A stretch of 64,000 nt of DNA, taken from contig NZ_CP019323.1 of assembly GCF_001971585.1 (NCBI RefSeq), positions 124,001 to 188,000 of the forward strand, written 5' to 3'. Below the pieces are notes generated by a model, which was not told the origin of the DNA, did not search any database, and saw nothing but the letters and a program-made list of their open reading frames with translations. Position numbers and translations under genes: made by a program. Shown piece by piece: positions 1 to 7,754 of this stretch (positions within the stretch are counted from its first letter, which is position 1; each line of letters opens with the position of its first letter). The stretch is from Companilactobacillus allii (lineage in GTDB: Bacteria > Bacillota > Bacilli > Lactobacillales > Lactobacillaceae).

Positions 1-126
1 ATATTCCAAAGTGGAGTACTTACCAGATGGAATAAAAAAAGTTAAAGCCTGAACCATGATTAAAACAATGACTATAACTGTATAAGCTGACGGAAAGGCA
101 TGCTTTTTCTTTTTCGCAGTAGCCAT
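1..126 (-). CDS. YfcC-family carrier, N-terminal fragment
   Basis: Only the first 42 residues are inside the window; the gene runs off the left edge. The peptide begins MATAKKKKHAFPSAYT, a basic cytoplasmic start, followed by a hydrophobic segment (about residues 15-33) and FIPSGKY. The pattern FPSAYT, then a membrane helix, then IPxGxY is typical of the YfcC / DcuC-like carrier family, often annotated as C4-dicarboxylate or basic amino-acid carriers. A purine-rich ribosome site (AGGGGG) lies just upstream. It is divergent from the baeRF-like gene, with a catabolite-response element between them. The family call rests on a short N-terminus; the substrate cannot be told. Confidence 0.6.
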   Translation of the reverse strand, partial: MATAKKKKHAFPSAYTVIVIVLIMVQALTFFIPSGKYSTLEY

Positions 127-169
127 GATTTAATCCCCCTTTTATTTTTTTAGTCTTCCAGTGAAGAGT

Positions 170-209
170 ATATCATAAGGGCTGTAAGCGTTATCAGTAC
201 TTATGATAT
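170..209. promoter_or_regulatory. cre site centred in a 10-bp inverted repeat
   Basis: Positions 183-196 read TGTAAGCGTTATCA, which matches the CcpA catabolite-response consensus TGWAANCGNTNWCA at every position. It is flanked symmetrically by perfect arms ATATCATAAG (170-179) and CTTATGATAT (200-209), all centred on 189.5. On the minus strand the arm nearest the carrier gene overlaps an extended -10 (TGATATACT). Catabolite control of the YfcC-type gene is the simplest reading; the role of the arms is unknown. Confidence 0.65.
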
Positions 210-312
210 TTATTTTTTAAAATTATCTTTATGCGTATTACTAGCCAAGGTAGCTGGAATGATGATATATTACTATTACAAATAAATTATGGTAACTATA
301 AGGAGATGACAT

Positions 313-1383
313 ATGAAATTAACTAACAAAAAAGAATTATTAAACCTACTATCTTCAAAAGTAGAACCAAAGATAAGTATCATTCTCCCCATTCATCCCG
401 AAACTCCCCAAGTTAACAATAATATTTTAATCTATAAAAACCTCTTAAAAGATGTCAAAAAAGATCTAGAACTAAACTATCCAAGACGTGACTGGTCAAA
501 CGCAGTTGAAAAGTTGGATGCATTGATTCTAGACCGTACACTTTGGAGTAATGCTGGCCCTGCCGTACTAATCTTTGCCACTAACGACGACGTACAAATA
601 TGCGAAATGAATCATGACGTTGAGCCTAAGTCTCATGTTGGTAATACATTTTTAATTCAAGATCTATTCTTGCAAGAAGAATTGACTGATGCACCACAAT
701 ATATTATTAATATCAGCCGTGATCGTATCAATATCGTAGACGTAAAGACTCTTAAAGCCATCAACACAGAAAAAATTTATACAAAATTTGCTGATTACTA
801 TTCAGATTTCGATGTGGATTCAAACTTAAACACAGGTTCATATGGCGGACTTAACACATCCAACTACCACGGACACAGATCTAAACCTGAAGAACAAGAA
901 AAAGACCAATTAATTTACTACAGATATTTGAATAGAGAACTAACTAAGTTATCAAAGGAAAACGGTTATAGTTTTATCATATCCGGTCTCCCAGAAGTAC
1001 TTGATACTTATCTGAACAATTACGGTAACAGTTCTTACATTTATGACGTTATCCGAGGGTCAGTTCTAAATCTCTCTCAAAATGAACTAAAAAATAAACT
1101 TAATCAGCTCTCAGTTGATAAAAGAATGCATAACGCTGAATTGTTACAACAAGAATACAACCAAGCTGATAGACAAGATAAGGTCCTTAGTGATGTTGAT
1201 AGTATCAATCACGCTATTACCGACAAAAGAGTTAAATCAATAATTTCATTTAACATTGGCAACTCCTACTCGATTGATCAAAATAAATTAATGCTGAAAG
1301 CAGCATTAAACAAAATTAACTGTCGAGTGCTTAATGCAAATGAATTAACTGATTTACCTAATATCAGCGCTATCGTCTATTAA
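313..1383 (+). CDS. baeRF-type release-factor-like protein
   Basis: A 356-residue soluble protein with an AAGGAG ribosome site 8 bases before the start. The N-terminus (residues about 20-55) pairs an ISIILPIHPE strand with a KNLLKDVKKDLE helix. That resembles domain 1 of bacterial homologues of archaeo-eukaryotic release factor eRF1 (baeRF). The 225-245 stretch ending IISGLPEVLDTYL fits a C-terminal eRF1/pelota-like domain. No GGQ peptide-release motif is visible. The function of baeRF proteins is unproven; ribosome rescue or stress roles have been suggested. It stands alone, followed by a hairpin terminator. The family assignment is by pattern only and moderately secure. Confidence 0.5.
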   Translation: MKLTNKKELLNLLSSKVEPKISIILPIHPETPQVNNNILIYKNLLKDVKKDLELNYPRRDWSNAVEKLDALILDRTLWSNAGPAVLIFATNDDVQICEMNHDVEPKSHVGNTFLIQDLFLQEELTDAPQYIINISRDRINIVDVKTLKAINTEKIYTKFADYYSDFDVDSNLNTGSYGGLNTSNYHGHRSKPEEQEKDQLIYYRYLNRELTKLSKENGYSFIISGLPEVLDTYLNNYGNSSYIYDVIRGSVLNLSQNELKNKLNQLSVDKRMHNAELLQQEYNQADRQDKVLSDVDSINHAITDKRVKSIISFNIGNSYSIDQNKLMLKAALNKINCRVLNANELTDLPNISAIVY

Positions 1384-1424
1384 AAATAAGTTAACAGTCA
1401 TATTAATTTTATAGCCAACATAAG

Positions 1425-1460
1425 TATTCCCAGTATTTACGAAAGTAAACCCTGGGAATA
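1425..1460 (+). terminator. Hairpin terminator after the baeRF-like gene
   Basis: Arms TATTCCCAG (1425-1433) and CTGGGAATA (1452-1460) pair fully. An inner TTTAC/GTAAA stem is capped by a GAAA tetraloop, with a 2x2 internal loop between the stems. The T-tract is short, so termination may be weak. Confidence 0.6.
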
Positions 1461-1483
1461 TTTGCGTTATACGATAAAAATAG

Positions 1484-1542
1484 TTGACAATTCATTCGGT
1501 GCCGAACTATAATCATTAATTGAATAATGATTCGGTGCCGAA
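1484..1542 (+). promoter_or_regulatory. MarR promoter with two operators
   Basis: TTGACA (1484-1489) and TATAAT (1508-1513) are 18 bp apart. The 12-mer TTCGGTGCCGAA occurs at 1495-1506, between -35 and -10, and again at 1531-1542, 36 bp downstream. Each copy is an inverted repeat TTCGG/CCGAA with a 2-bp centre. Autorepression by the MarR protein encoded next is the likely purpose. Confidence 0.8.
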
Positions 1543-1569
1543 CAAATAAAATGAAAAGAGAAATATCCA

Positions 1570-2247
1570 ATGAGTAAATCAACAGATGACCTAATGAAAC
1601 AGCTACATTTTGTTAGTACTGCAGGTAATAACTTCATGCATCAAAACAAACAACGTTTATCAGGACAACAGAGAGTCTTAGCAATACTCAGATTAGAAGA
1701 TGGACTAAGTCAGCGATACTTAGGTGAAGTTTTGGATCTTAGACCTAGCTCCATTGCTGAATTATTGAAAAAGCTCGAAAATAATAATTATATTATTCGT
1801 AAAGAAGATAAAGCAGACAAGCGTACAAAATTGGTTTACTTGACCGATACTGGAAAAGATAAAGCTGACGATAACGCTTCACTTAAAGACAATGACTACA
1901 GTGAACTATTCTTCTCTGGATTAAGTGATGATCAAATGAGTCAATTCAGCGATATTTTACAAAAAATTGCTGACGGATGGGATGATGACTTTAAAAAACA
2001 AGCTAATAAATTCATTGACCCAATGGATCGTATGCAATATATGCAAAAAATTCATGAAACAATGATGGCTAAATTTGGTGATGATTGTCAAAATATGTCA
2101 CCCGATGACATACGTCAAAAAATAAGAAAAGAAATCCGAAATGGCAATTTCTCAGATTATCAACAAATGGGAATGGATTTCTTTTCTACTCCAAAAGACT
2201 ATGGGCAAAATAACAGACAAAATTTTTGGTATGGGAATAAATTTTAA
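1570..2247 (+). CDS. MarR-family transcriptional regulator
   Basis: A 225-residue winged-helix repressor. The helix-turn-helix lies at about residues 46-70 (LSQRYLGEVL, then SSIAELLKKLE). The wing is at about 75-95 (IIRKEDKADKRTKLVYLT), ending in the usual LTDTGK. The family is normally about 140-160 residues, so this protein carries some 70 extra C-terminal residues (from about 150) rich in Met, Asp, Gln and Asn. It is followed after 21 bp by an ABC exporter, so it probably represses its own operon through the twin operators upstream and is released by a drug-like ligand. The ligand is unknown. Confidence 0.85.
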   Translation: MSKSTDDLMKQLHFVSTAGNNFMHQNKQRLSGQQRVLAILRLEDGLSQRYLGEVLDLRPSSIAELLKKLENNNYIIRKEDKADKRTKLVYLTDTGKDKADDNASLKDNDYSELFFSGLSDDQMSQFSDILQKIADGWDDDFKKQANKFIDPMDRMQYMQKIHETMMAKFGDDCQNMSPDDIRQKIRKEIRNGNFSDYQQMGMDFFSTPKDYGQNNRQNFWYGNKF

Positions 2248-2268
2248 TTAAAGGATAACCAATTCAAT

Positions 2269-4020
2269 ATGCGCAACAAAACATTGGAAAATAAAAACAA
2301 CAATATTAAACTTAAAGATTTTTTGAAGTTAATTAATAGTGTGAATCCTAAAAAGGGAATTTTTGTTTTAGGGTTACTTCTTAGTTTAGTAACTAGTGGT
2401 GCAAGTTTAATTGTTCCTCAGATCACAAAAGGACTAGTAGACACTACTAAATTAACTCATATGAATAACAAATTGATTATTATTTTAATAATTGCTTTTG
2501 CAATTCAATTGGGCTTTGGAACTATCGGTGGATTTTTACTTAGATACACTGGCGAAAGTGCAGTTATGACCCTAAGAAAAAAGCTATGGAATCATCTACT
2601 AAAATTACCAGTAAGCTACTTTGATATTCATAAATCCGGTGAAAGTTCCTCACGACTGGTCAATGACACGTCGATCGTAAAAGATTTAGTTACGTCCCAA
2701 TTTCCAAACTTTATTACAGGTGGTATCCAACTAATTGGATCCATGATAATTCTATTCATAATGGATTGGAAAATGGCAGCATTAATATTCACAGTGGTCC
2801 CAATTTTAACATTGATTTTAATACCAGTTGGTAGAATATTATCAAGGCTAGGACGTCAATTACAAACAGCAACTGCAGATTTCAACGCAGATGCCAGTGA
2901 AAAATTATCTGAAGTACGATTGATCAAATCAAGTAATGGTGAAATATTCGAAAAAAATACTGGTGGAAATTTTATACAAAATATATTTTCACTTGGTGTC
3001 AAAGATGCAAAAGTCGAGGCTATATTGCAACCAATCATGATGACTACTATGTTAGGAATGTTTGTTGGTATTCTTGGTTATGGAGCCATCCGTGTTTCTA
3101 GCGGAACCATGACTAGCGGTTCACTTGTAGCCTTCTTGCTCTATTTATTCAATATCATATCTCCACTAACAAGCTTTGCAACATTTTTCTCACAAATTCA
3201 AAAGGCCATGGGTTCAACCCAACGCATTCAAGAAATTCTAGATACTAATTTAGAACCCACTGGTAATGCAACTGAATTTGACGTTGAAGGTGGCACTATA
3301 AAAGCTACTAACGTCTCTTTTAGCTACAAGAAAGATTCTCCAATTTTAACCAATATATCATTTGAAGCAAAGCCTAATAATGTAATTGCCTTTGCTGGCC
3401 CTAGTGGTGGTGGTAAGTCGACTCTATTCTCACTGCTAGAACGATTTTACACACCAACTAGTGGAAGTATTACTGTAGCAGATCACAACATTGAAGATAT
3501 TAATATTAGTAACTGGAGATCTCAAATTGGATACGTTTCACAAGATAGTGCAGCCTTTGCAGGTAGTATTCGTGATAATCTTCAATATGGATTAAATAAG
3601 GAATTAACCAATGATGAACTATGGCATGGATTGAAATTAGCTTATGCTGATAACTTTGTCAAAGAATTTCCAGAACAATTAAATACACAAATTGGTGAAC
3701 GTGGCATTAAATTATCTGGCGGTCAAAAACAACGAATAGCAATAGCACGTGCCTTTCTCAGAAATCCAAAAATTTTAATGTTAGACGAAGCAACCGCTAG
3801 TTTGGATTCCGAGTCAGAGGAAAAGGTCCAACAAGCACTTGATAAACTAATGATTGGACGTACGACATTAGTGATAGCTCATAGACTTTCTACAATTGTC
3901 GAAGCAGACCAAATATATTTCATTGAACATGGTCAAATAACCGGACATGGCAGTCACAAGGAACTCATGAAATCTCACAAATTGTATTCACAGTACGTTA
4001 ATGAACAAATGGTTAACTAG
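2269..4020 (+). CDS. ABC multidrug-type exporter, fused TMD-NBD
   Basis: A 583-residue half-transporter that should work as a homodimer in the membrane. Six membrane segments occupy about residues 29-310. The ATPase domain follows with Walker A GPSGGGKS (377-384), signature LSGGQ (482-486), Walker B LMLDEA (503-508) and the switch His in IAHRL (538). The layout resembles BmrA/LmrA-type lipid and drug exporters. It sits 21 bp behind a MarR gene in the same direction, which supports drug efflux induced by its substrate. An alternative is export of a lipid or peptide. Confidence 0.85.
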   Translation: MRNKTLENKNNNIKLKDFLKLINSVNPKKGIFVLGLLLSLVTSGASLIVPQITKGLVDTTKLTHMNNKLIIILIIAFAIQLGFGTIGGFLLRYTGESAVMTLRKKLWNHLLKLPVSYFDIHKSGESSSRLVNDTSIVKDLVTSQFPNFITGGIQLIGSMIILFIMDWKMAALIFTVVPILTLILIPVGRILSRLGRQLQTATADFNADASEKLSEVRLIKSSNGEIFEKNTGGNFIQNIFSLGVKDAKVEAILQPIMMTTMLGMFVGILGYGAIRVSSGTMTSGSLVAFLLYLFNIISPLTSFATFFSQIQKAMGSTQRIQEILDTNLEPTGNATEFDVEGGTIKATNVSFSYKKDSPILTNISFEAKPNNVIAFAGPSGGGKSTLFSLLERFYTPTSGSITVADHNIEDINISNWRSQIGYVSQDSAAFAGSIRDNLQYGLNKELTNDELWHGLKLAYADNFVKEFPEQLNTQIGERGIKLSGGQKQRIAIARAFLRNPKILMLDEATASLDSESEEKVQQALDKLMIGRTTLVIAHRLSTIVEADQIYFIEHGQITGHGSHKELMKSHKLYSQYVNEQMVN

Positions 4021-4044
4021 ATGGAAACATATTGTAACAGGGTA

Positions 4045-4107
4045 CGTTCAGTTTTTGAATATAAAGCAAAAGAAACCGACATTTACGTATGTAAATATCG
4101 GCTTTTT
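4045..4107. terminator. Bidirectional terminator in a repeated element
   Basis: Arms at 4076-4086 and 4091-4101 form an 11-bp stem with one mismatch, a GTAT loop and a following T5. The other strand also has a T-rich flank, so it can serve both the exporter (+) and the thiamine operon (-). The whole 63-bp segment is related to 59342-59408, with the loop at the same offset. Confidence 0.75.
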
Positions 4108-4110
4108 GTT

Positions 4111-4854
4111 TCAATTGCTTTGTAAGGTATTAAGTATTTCTTTCTTATAACTCAAAAAATCATTAGAAACCAGGAAATCATCGATATCATATCCAGATTT
4201 GTTGATCCTGACACTATCCAAACCATCATATTGACTTCCCTTTAGAATATAAACTCTATTAGAAAGTTTAATGGCTTCATCTATATCGTGAGTAATGAAT
4301 AAAGTTGTTAAATCCAAATCTTTATGAATTTTCAAATACCATGATTGAATTTCAGATTTAGTAAAGGTATCCAAGGCACTGAAAGGTTCATCCAGTAAAA
4401 TCAAATTGTTGGAGAACATGTACGTCCTAAGCAACGCAATTCTCTGTCTCATCCCTCCGGATAATTCATTAGGATACGCCTTAGCAACAAACTCAAATCC
4501 AAATTCATTCAATAGCTCATTTACTTTAGACATTGCTACTTTCTTATTAATACCCTTTAAAAGTAGTGGTAAAGCAACGTTTTGCTCAATTGTTTTGTAA
4601 GGCAATAACAAATCCTTTTGTAGCATGTAAGATACTCGACCAGGATTATTAATGATGGATTTACCATCCAAAAATACATTACCCAAACTAGGTTCCAATA
4701 ATCCGGCTATAATATTGAATAATGTAGATTTACCCACTCCACTTGGACCAACAATGCTGACTATCTCCCCAGTATCAACGTACAGGTTTAAGTTATTCAG
4801 TATTTTCTTATACTCAAAATTCTTGGAAATATGTTTCACTTCTAATTTAGACAT
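4111..4854 (-). CDS. thiZ: ThiZ-like ABC transporter ATPase
   Basis: A 247-residue importer ATPase with Walker A GPSGVGKS (36-43), signature LSGGM (131-135), Walker B LILLDEP (151-157) and the switch His in FITHDIDEA. It belongs to the SsuB/TauB/ThiZ group. It is the last gene of a four-gene operon: thiamine-binding protein, permease, solute-binding lipoprotein, ATPase. The start is 4 bp after the lipoprotein stop. The NMT1/THI5-type binding protein points to import of a pyrimidine precursor of thiamine rather than sulfonates. The symbol is inferred from that context. Confidence 0.75.
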   Translation of the reverse strand: MSKLEVKHISKNFEYKKILNNLNLYVDTGEIVSIVGPSGVGKSTLFNIIAGLLEPSLGNVFLDGKSIINNPGRVSYMLQKDLLLPYKTIEQNVALPLLLKGINKKVAMSKVNELLNEFGFEFVAKAYPNELSGGMRQRIALLRTYMFSNNLILLDEPFSALDTFTKSEIQSWYLKIHKDLDLTTLFITHDIDEAIKLSNRVYILKGSQYDGLDSVRINKSGYDIDDFLVSNDFLSYKKEILNTLQSN

Positions 4855-4858
4855 TTAA

Positions 4859-5860
4859 TTACTCCGGCAAATACTTATTGGTGAATCCAGTATTTACTGG
4901 GATTCTTTTATCAATCAACTTACTATCATCTAGCCAATTATAAAAATTATTCCATCGTCTAGGTTCAATATATCCAAATTTAGATCCTTCTGCCTTATAT
5001 TGTCCAGAAATCCATTTTTGACTGGCATTGACTAACTTACTATCTAATTCCGGAACTTGTTGTACAAGTATATTACCGGCAGACTTAGGATGGTTTATTG
5101 CGTACTCATAACCCATTGTTGTGGCTTTCATAAACTTTTTAGCAATCGTTGGATTATCCTTTAAAAATTTATTATTTGAAATAATTACTGGTGTGTAATA
5201 ATCAAACGTTGAATTCAGATCTTTAAAATAAAAATAGTTTACTGGCACTTTTTCCAAATTAGCAGAAATTCCACCCCAACCATAAAATACCCATATTGCA
5301 TCAGCTTGTTTCTCTTTCAGTGCTTTTGGTTCGTCAACAATATTATTGGGAATCATCTTCAGATCACTATAATTACCACCATCTTTTTCCATAACATTTT
5401 TTAACATGGCCTTTTCAATTGGAGAATCCCATGTGGCGTATGTCTTATGCTCCAATTCTTTTGGATGAGTAATATTATCATCCTTTCGAGACATGATTCC
5501 CGAAGTATTATGCTGTAAAATTGCCGCCACTGCTGTTATAGGTAAAGGTTTCTTTGATGCAAAATTAGCCGCTAGCGTATCTTGGGCTGAAATACCAAAA
5601 TCAGCCTTACCACTAGCAACAATGGTACTAGCATCACCATCTGAAGGTTGAACAATTTTTACATCTAATCCCTGCTTCTTAAAATAACCTTTTTTCTGTG
5701 CAACATACAAACCTGTATGATTAGTATTAGGCGTCCAATCCAGGACTATGGTTACCTTTTTTAAATTATTTTTAATCGATTTATTTTTATTGGTACATCC
5801 ACCCAAAATTAAAAATAAACCCAAGCTTAAAATAATTAATAATTTAATTCTATTCTTCAT
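4859..5860 (-). CDS. thiY: ThiY-like solute-binding lipoprotein (NMT1/THI5 type)
   Basis: A 333-residue precursor with a lipoprotein signal peptide; the lipobox LGGC gives Cys22 as lipidation site. The mature part opens with VTIVLDWTPNTNHTGLYVA and GYFKKQGLDV, the hallmark of NMT1/THI5-like binding proteins. ADFGISAQDTLAAN follows at about residue 90. In Bacilli, ThiY captures formylaminopyrimidine, a thiamine breakdown product that is salvaged to HMP. It would be tethered to the outer face of the membrane and feed the adjacent permease. Other NMT1-family substrates (riboflavin, sulfonates) remain possible. Confidence 0.8.
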   Translation of the reverse strand: MKNRIKLLIILSLGLFLILGGCTNKNKSIKNNLKKVTIVLDWTPNTNHTGLYVAQKKGYFKKQGLDVKIVQPSDGDASTIVASGKADFGISAQDTLAANFASKKPLPITAVAAILQHNTSGIMSRKDDNITHPKELEHKTYATWDSPIEKAMLKNVMEKDGGNYSDLKMIPNNIVDEPKALKEKQADAIWVFYGWGGISANLEKVPVNYFYFKDLNSTFDYYTPVIISNNKFLKDNPTIAKKFMKATTMGYEYAINHPKSAGNILVQQVPELDSKLVNASQKWISGQYKAEGSKFGYIEPRRWNNFYNWLDDSKLIDKRIPVNTGFTNKYLPE

Positions 5861-5873
5861 ATCGTCCCCTTAA

Positions 5874-6635
5874 TTAATCCTTTTTCCATGGCATACTTAA
5901 TCTTTGAATCACATTTATCAACCCAACTAATAACAAACTTAAAACTGAAATCAAAAATATTACTGCAAACATTTTGTCAAAATTATATGATTTACGCACT
6001 CTGGTCATATAAACACCTAATCCAACAACTCCTCCAAGCCACTCTGAAATCACTGCGCCGATCACAGAGTATGTAACAGCTACTTTCATAACTGCAAAAA
6101 AATCATCCAAGCTTGATGGTATTTTTATATGCCAGAAAATTTGTATCTGACTTGCTCCCATAGATCTTAATAATCTAACTTCATCCTGATCAATTGACGA
6201 AAATCCATTCAACATTGCAATTGAAACGGGAAAAAATATCGTAATGATAATTAACACTACTTTTGGCATAATTCCAAAACCAAACCACACCGTTAATAAC
6301 GGAGCAATGGCAATAGTTGGGATAGTCTGAGTAAGTACCAATATTGGATATAACGCTTCTTTAACGCGTTTAAATCGATCCATTATCAAAGCTACTATAA
6401 TTCCTAGAAACATCCCTAATATCAAACCATACGCCGCTTCAATCAAAGTTATTCTGGCATGAAACATCAACAAGCTAAAATCATTGATAAACGCTTGTAT
6501 TACCTGCAATGGAGTCGGCAACATAAAATCTGGAACCCATTCAAATAAAGTAACAAATTCCCAGATACAAAATATTGTTATTATTGAAAATATTGCATAG
6601 ACATTAATGCCTATGTTTCTTTGTTTTCTTTTCAA
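5874..6635 (-). CDS. thiX: ThiX-like ABC permease
   Basis: A 253-residue BPD-type permease with about six membrane helices and the ATPase-contact loop near LLRSMGASQIQIFWHIKIPS (about residues 155-174). The start is TTG, overlapping the upstream thiamine-binding gene by 32 bp. A GGGAG site lies 12 bases ahead, rather far, so the exact start is uncertain. It forms the channel of the importer with the ThiY- and ThiZ-like products on either side. Confidence 0.8.
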   Translation of the reverse strand: MKRKQRNIGINVYAIFSIITIFCIWEFVTLFEWVPDFMLPTPLQVIQAFINDFSLLMFHARITLIEAAYGLILGMFLGIIVALIMDRFKRVKEALYPILVLTQTIPTIAIAPLLTVWFGFGIMPKVVLIIITIFFPVSIAMLNGFSSIDQDEVRLLRSMGASQIQIFWHIKIPSSLDDFFAVMKVAVTYSVIGAVISEWLGGVVGLGVYMTRVRKSYNFDKMFAVIFLISVLSLLLVGLINVIQRLSMPWKKD

Positions 6636-6900
6636 TACTCAATACTTCTCCCTTTGGGTTATAAACAACCTTTATATAAGCAGAAACGCTTGGTGCACCC
6701 GCTTCAATAGCAATAATTTGACATTGTTTAACTACTTCCATTAATTCATCATAATTACCCTCAATAGATGTTTCAAAAGCACCTACCTGATAAACAAGTC
6801 CTGTACTAGCGATATAGTCTATAACTTCGTCGACAATTTCGATTATTTCTTGCTTAGAGTTAACACCTGGTACAACTTGGATGGCTACACTGGCTTCCAT
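6604..6900 (-). CDS. Thiamine-binding small protein (YqgV/MTH1187 family)
   Basis: A 98-residue protein matching the thiamine-binding MTH1187/YqgV/YkoF-like family (old DUF77): a single ferredoxin-like fold opening EASVAIQVVPG, with a central GAFETSIEGNYDELM. Members bind thiamine or HMP in the cytoplasm. Being first in the importer operon supports a substrate-handling or sensing role in thiamine salvage. The ribosome site is AGGA, 7 bases before ATG. No TPP riboswitch precedes it. Confidence 0.8.
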   Translation of the reverse strand: MEASVAIQVVPGVNSKQEIIEIVDEVIDYIASTGLVYQVGAFETSIEGNYDELMEVVKQCQIIAIEAGAPSVSAYIKVVYNPKGEVLSIEKKTKKHRH

Positions 6901-6976
6901 TGATTTCCTCGCTCATAATTAAAATTTAAATAGTCCAAATCTTTTCCACAAGTGGACAACTTTATTGAATTATCAA

Positions 6977-7005
6977 AGTTTACTTTAGGTACATTTTACT
7001 GTCAA
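6977..7005 (-). promoter_or_regulatory. Promoter of the thiamine-precursor operon
   Basis: On the minus strand, TTGACA (7005-7000) and TAAACT (6982-6977) are 17 bp apart. The roughly 70-nt leader contains a possible GTCCA/TGGAC stem-loop (about 6934-6956) but none of the conserved TPP riboswitch sequences. Confidence 0.7.
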
Positions 7006-7116
7006 TTTAGTTTAAGAAATAATATTTCCCTAAAATATTGCTTAACACCTTGTCATACCTGACTTTTTAATACAAATATATTCAAAATATTATATTAACT
7101 GCTTTTTCAGTATAAA

Positions 7117-7158
7117 AATAGCTCTACGAATTATTAAAAAATAATTCGTAGAGCTATT
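7117..7158 (-). terminator. Terminator after the SRAP gene
   Basis: A perfect 19-bp stem (7117-7135 with 7140-7158) with an AAAA loop, followed on the minus strand by a T-run. It closes the disulfide reductase-SRAP transcript just upstream of the thiamine operon promoter. Confidence 0.85.
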
Positions 7159-7160
7159 AT

Positions 7161-7724
7161 TTATACATTATTTGCTTTTAATACTGGCATTGAAGATTTC
7201 AAGAAATCAATTGCAAATTTCTGATCATAAATCCACGAATTGATTTGATTTTTTTGCAGTATCAAAGGCATTCTATCATGAATTTTTACCACCGACTCAT
7301 TAGGCTCAGTCGTTAATAATACACTACATTGAGCCCCATCAAATTCTTTATAGAAACCAGCAATAAAAAGTGAATCCGGATCATCACTGTAGTTAAAACT
7401 GTGCTTAACTTTATCCTTTGACCATTCAAAGAAACCTGTAGTGGGAAATACACATCGCCGATTCATAAACGATTCATTAAACATTGCCTTTTGCATGACA
7501 GTTTCTGAACGTGCATTAATAATAGACTGTCCCTTTTTGAAACCGGGAAATCCCCATTTCATGGTCACAACCTTAACACGATTATCCCCTGCACTAACAA
7601 TTGCAATTTTATCAGTTGGATAAACTTCACCGATTTTTGGATCATAGCCATCGTCCACTGCTAGCTGATATATTCGCTGCATTTCATCATTATCATTAGG
7701 CTGAAACATGAATCGTCCACACAT
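7161..7724 (-). CDS. SRAP-domain abasic-site DNA-protein crosslinking protein (YedK/HMCES)
   Basis: A 187-residue SRAP protein. After removal of Met1, Cys2 (MCGRF) forms the covalent crosslink with abasic sites in single-stranded DNA. The other active-site residues are visible: Asn70 and Arg72 in INARSET, Glu100 in GFFEW, and His149 in KIHDRMP. It is slightly shorter than E. coli YedK (about 220). It shields abasic sites during replication. The 30-bp gap to the upstream disulfide reductase suggests one transcript; a functional link between the two is not obvious. Confidence 0.9.
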   Translation of the reverse strand: MCGRFMFQPNDNDEMQRIYQLAVDDGYDPKIGEVYPTDKIAIVSAGDNRVKVVTMKWGFPGFKKGQSIINARSETVMQKAMFNESFMNRRCVFPTTGFFEWSKDKVKHSFNYSDDPDSLFIAGFYKEFDGAQCSVLLTTEPNESVVKIHDRMPLILQKNQINSWIYDQKFAIDFLKSSMPVLKANNV

Positions 7725-7754
7725 ATTAGTTCCTCTTTATTTTTTATAAATTAT

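Noticed and set aside
6901-7010. TPP riboswitch before the thiamine operon.
   Set aside because: None of the conserved aptamer segments (CTGAGA, or the ACC/TGA core) is present on the minus strand.
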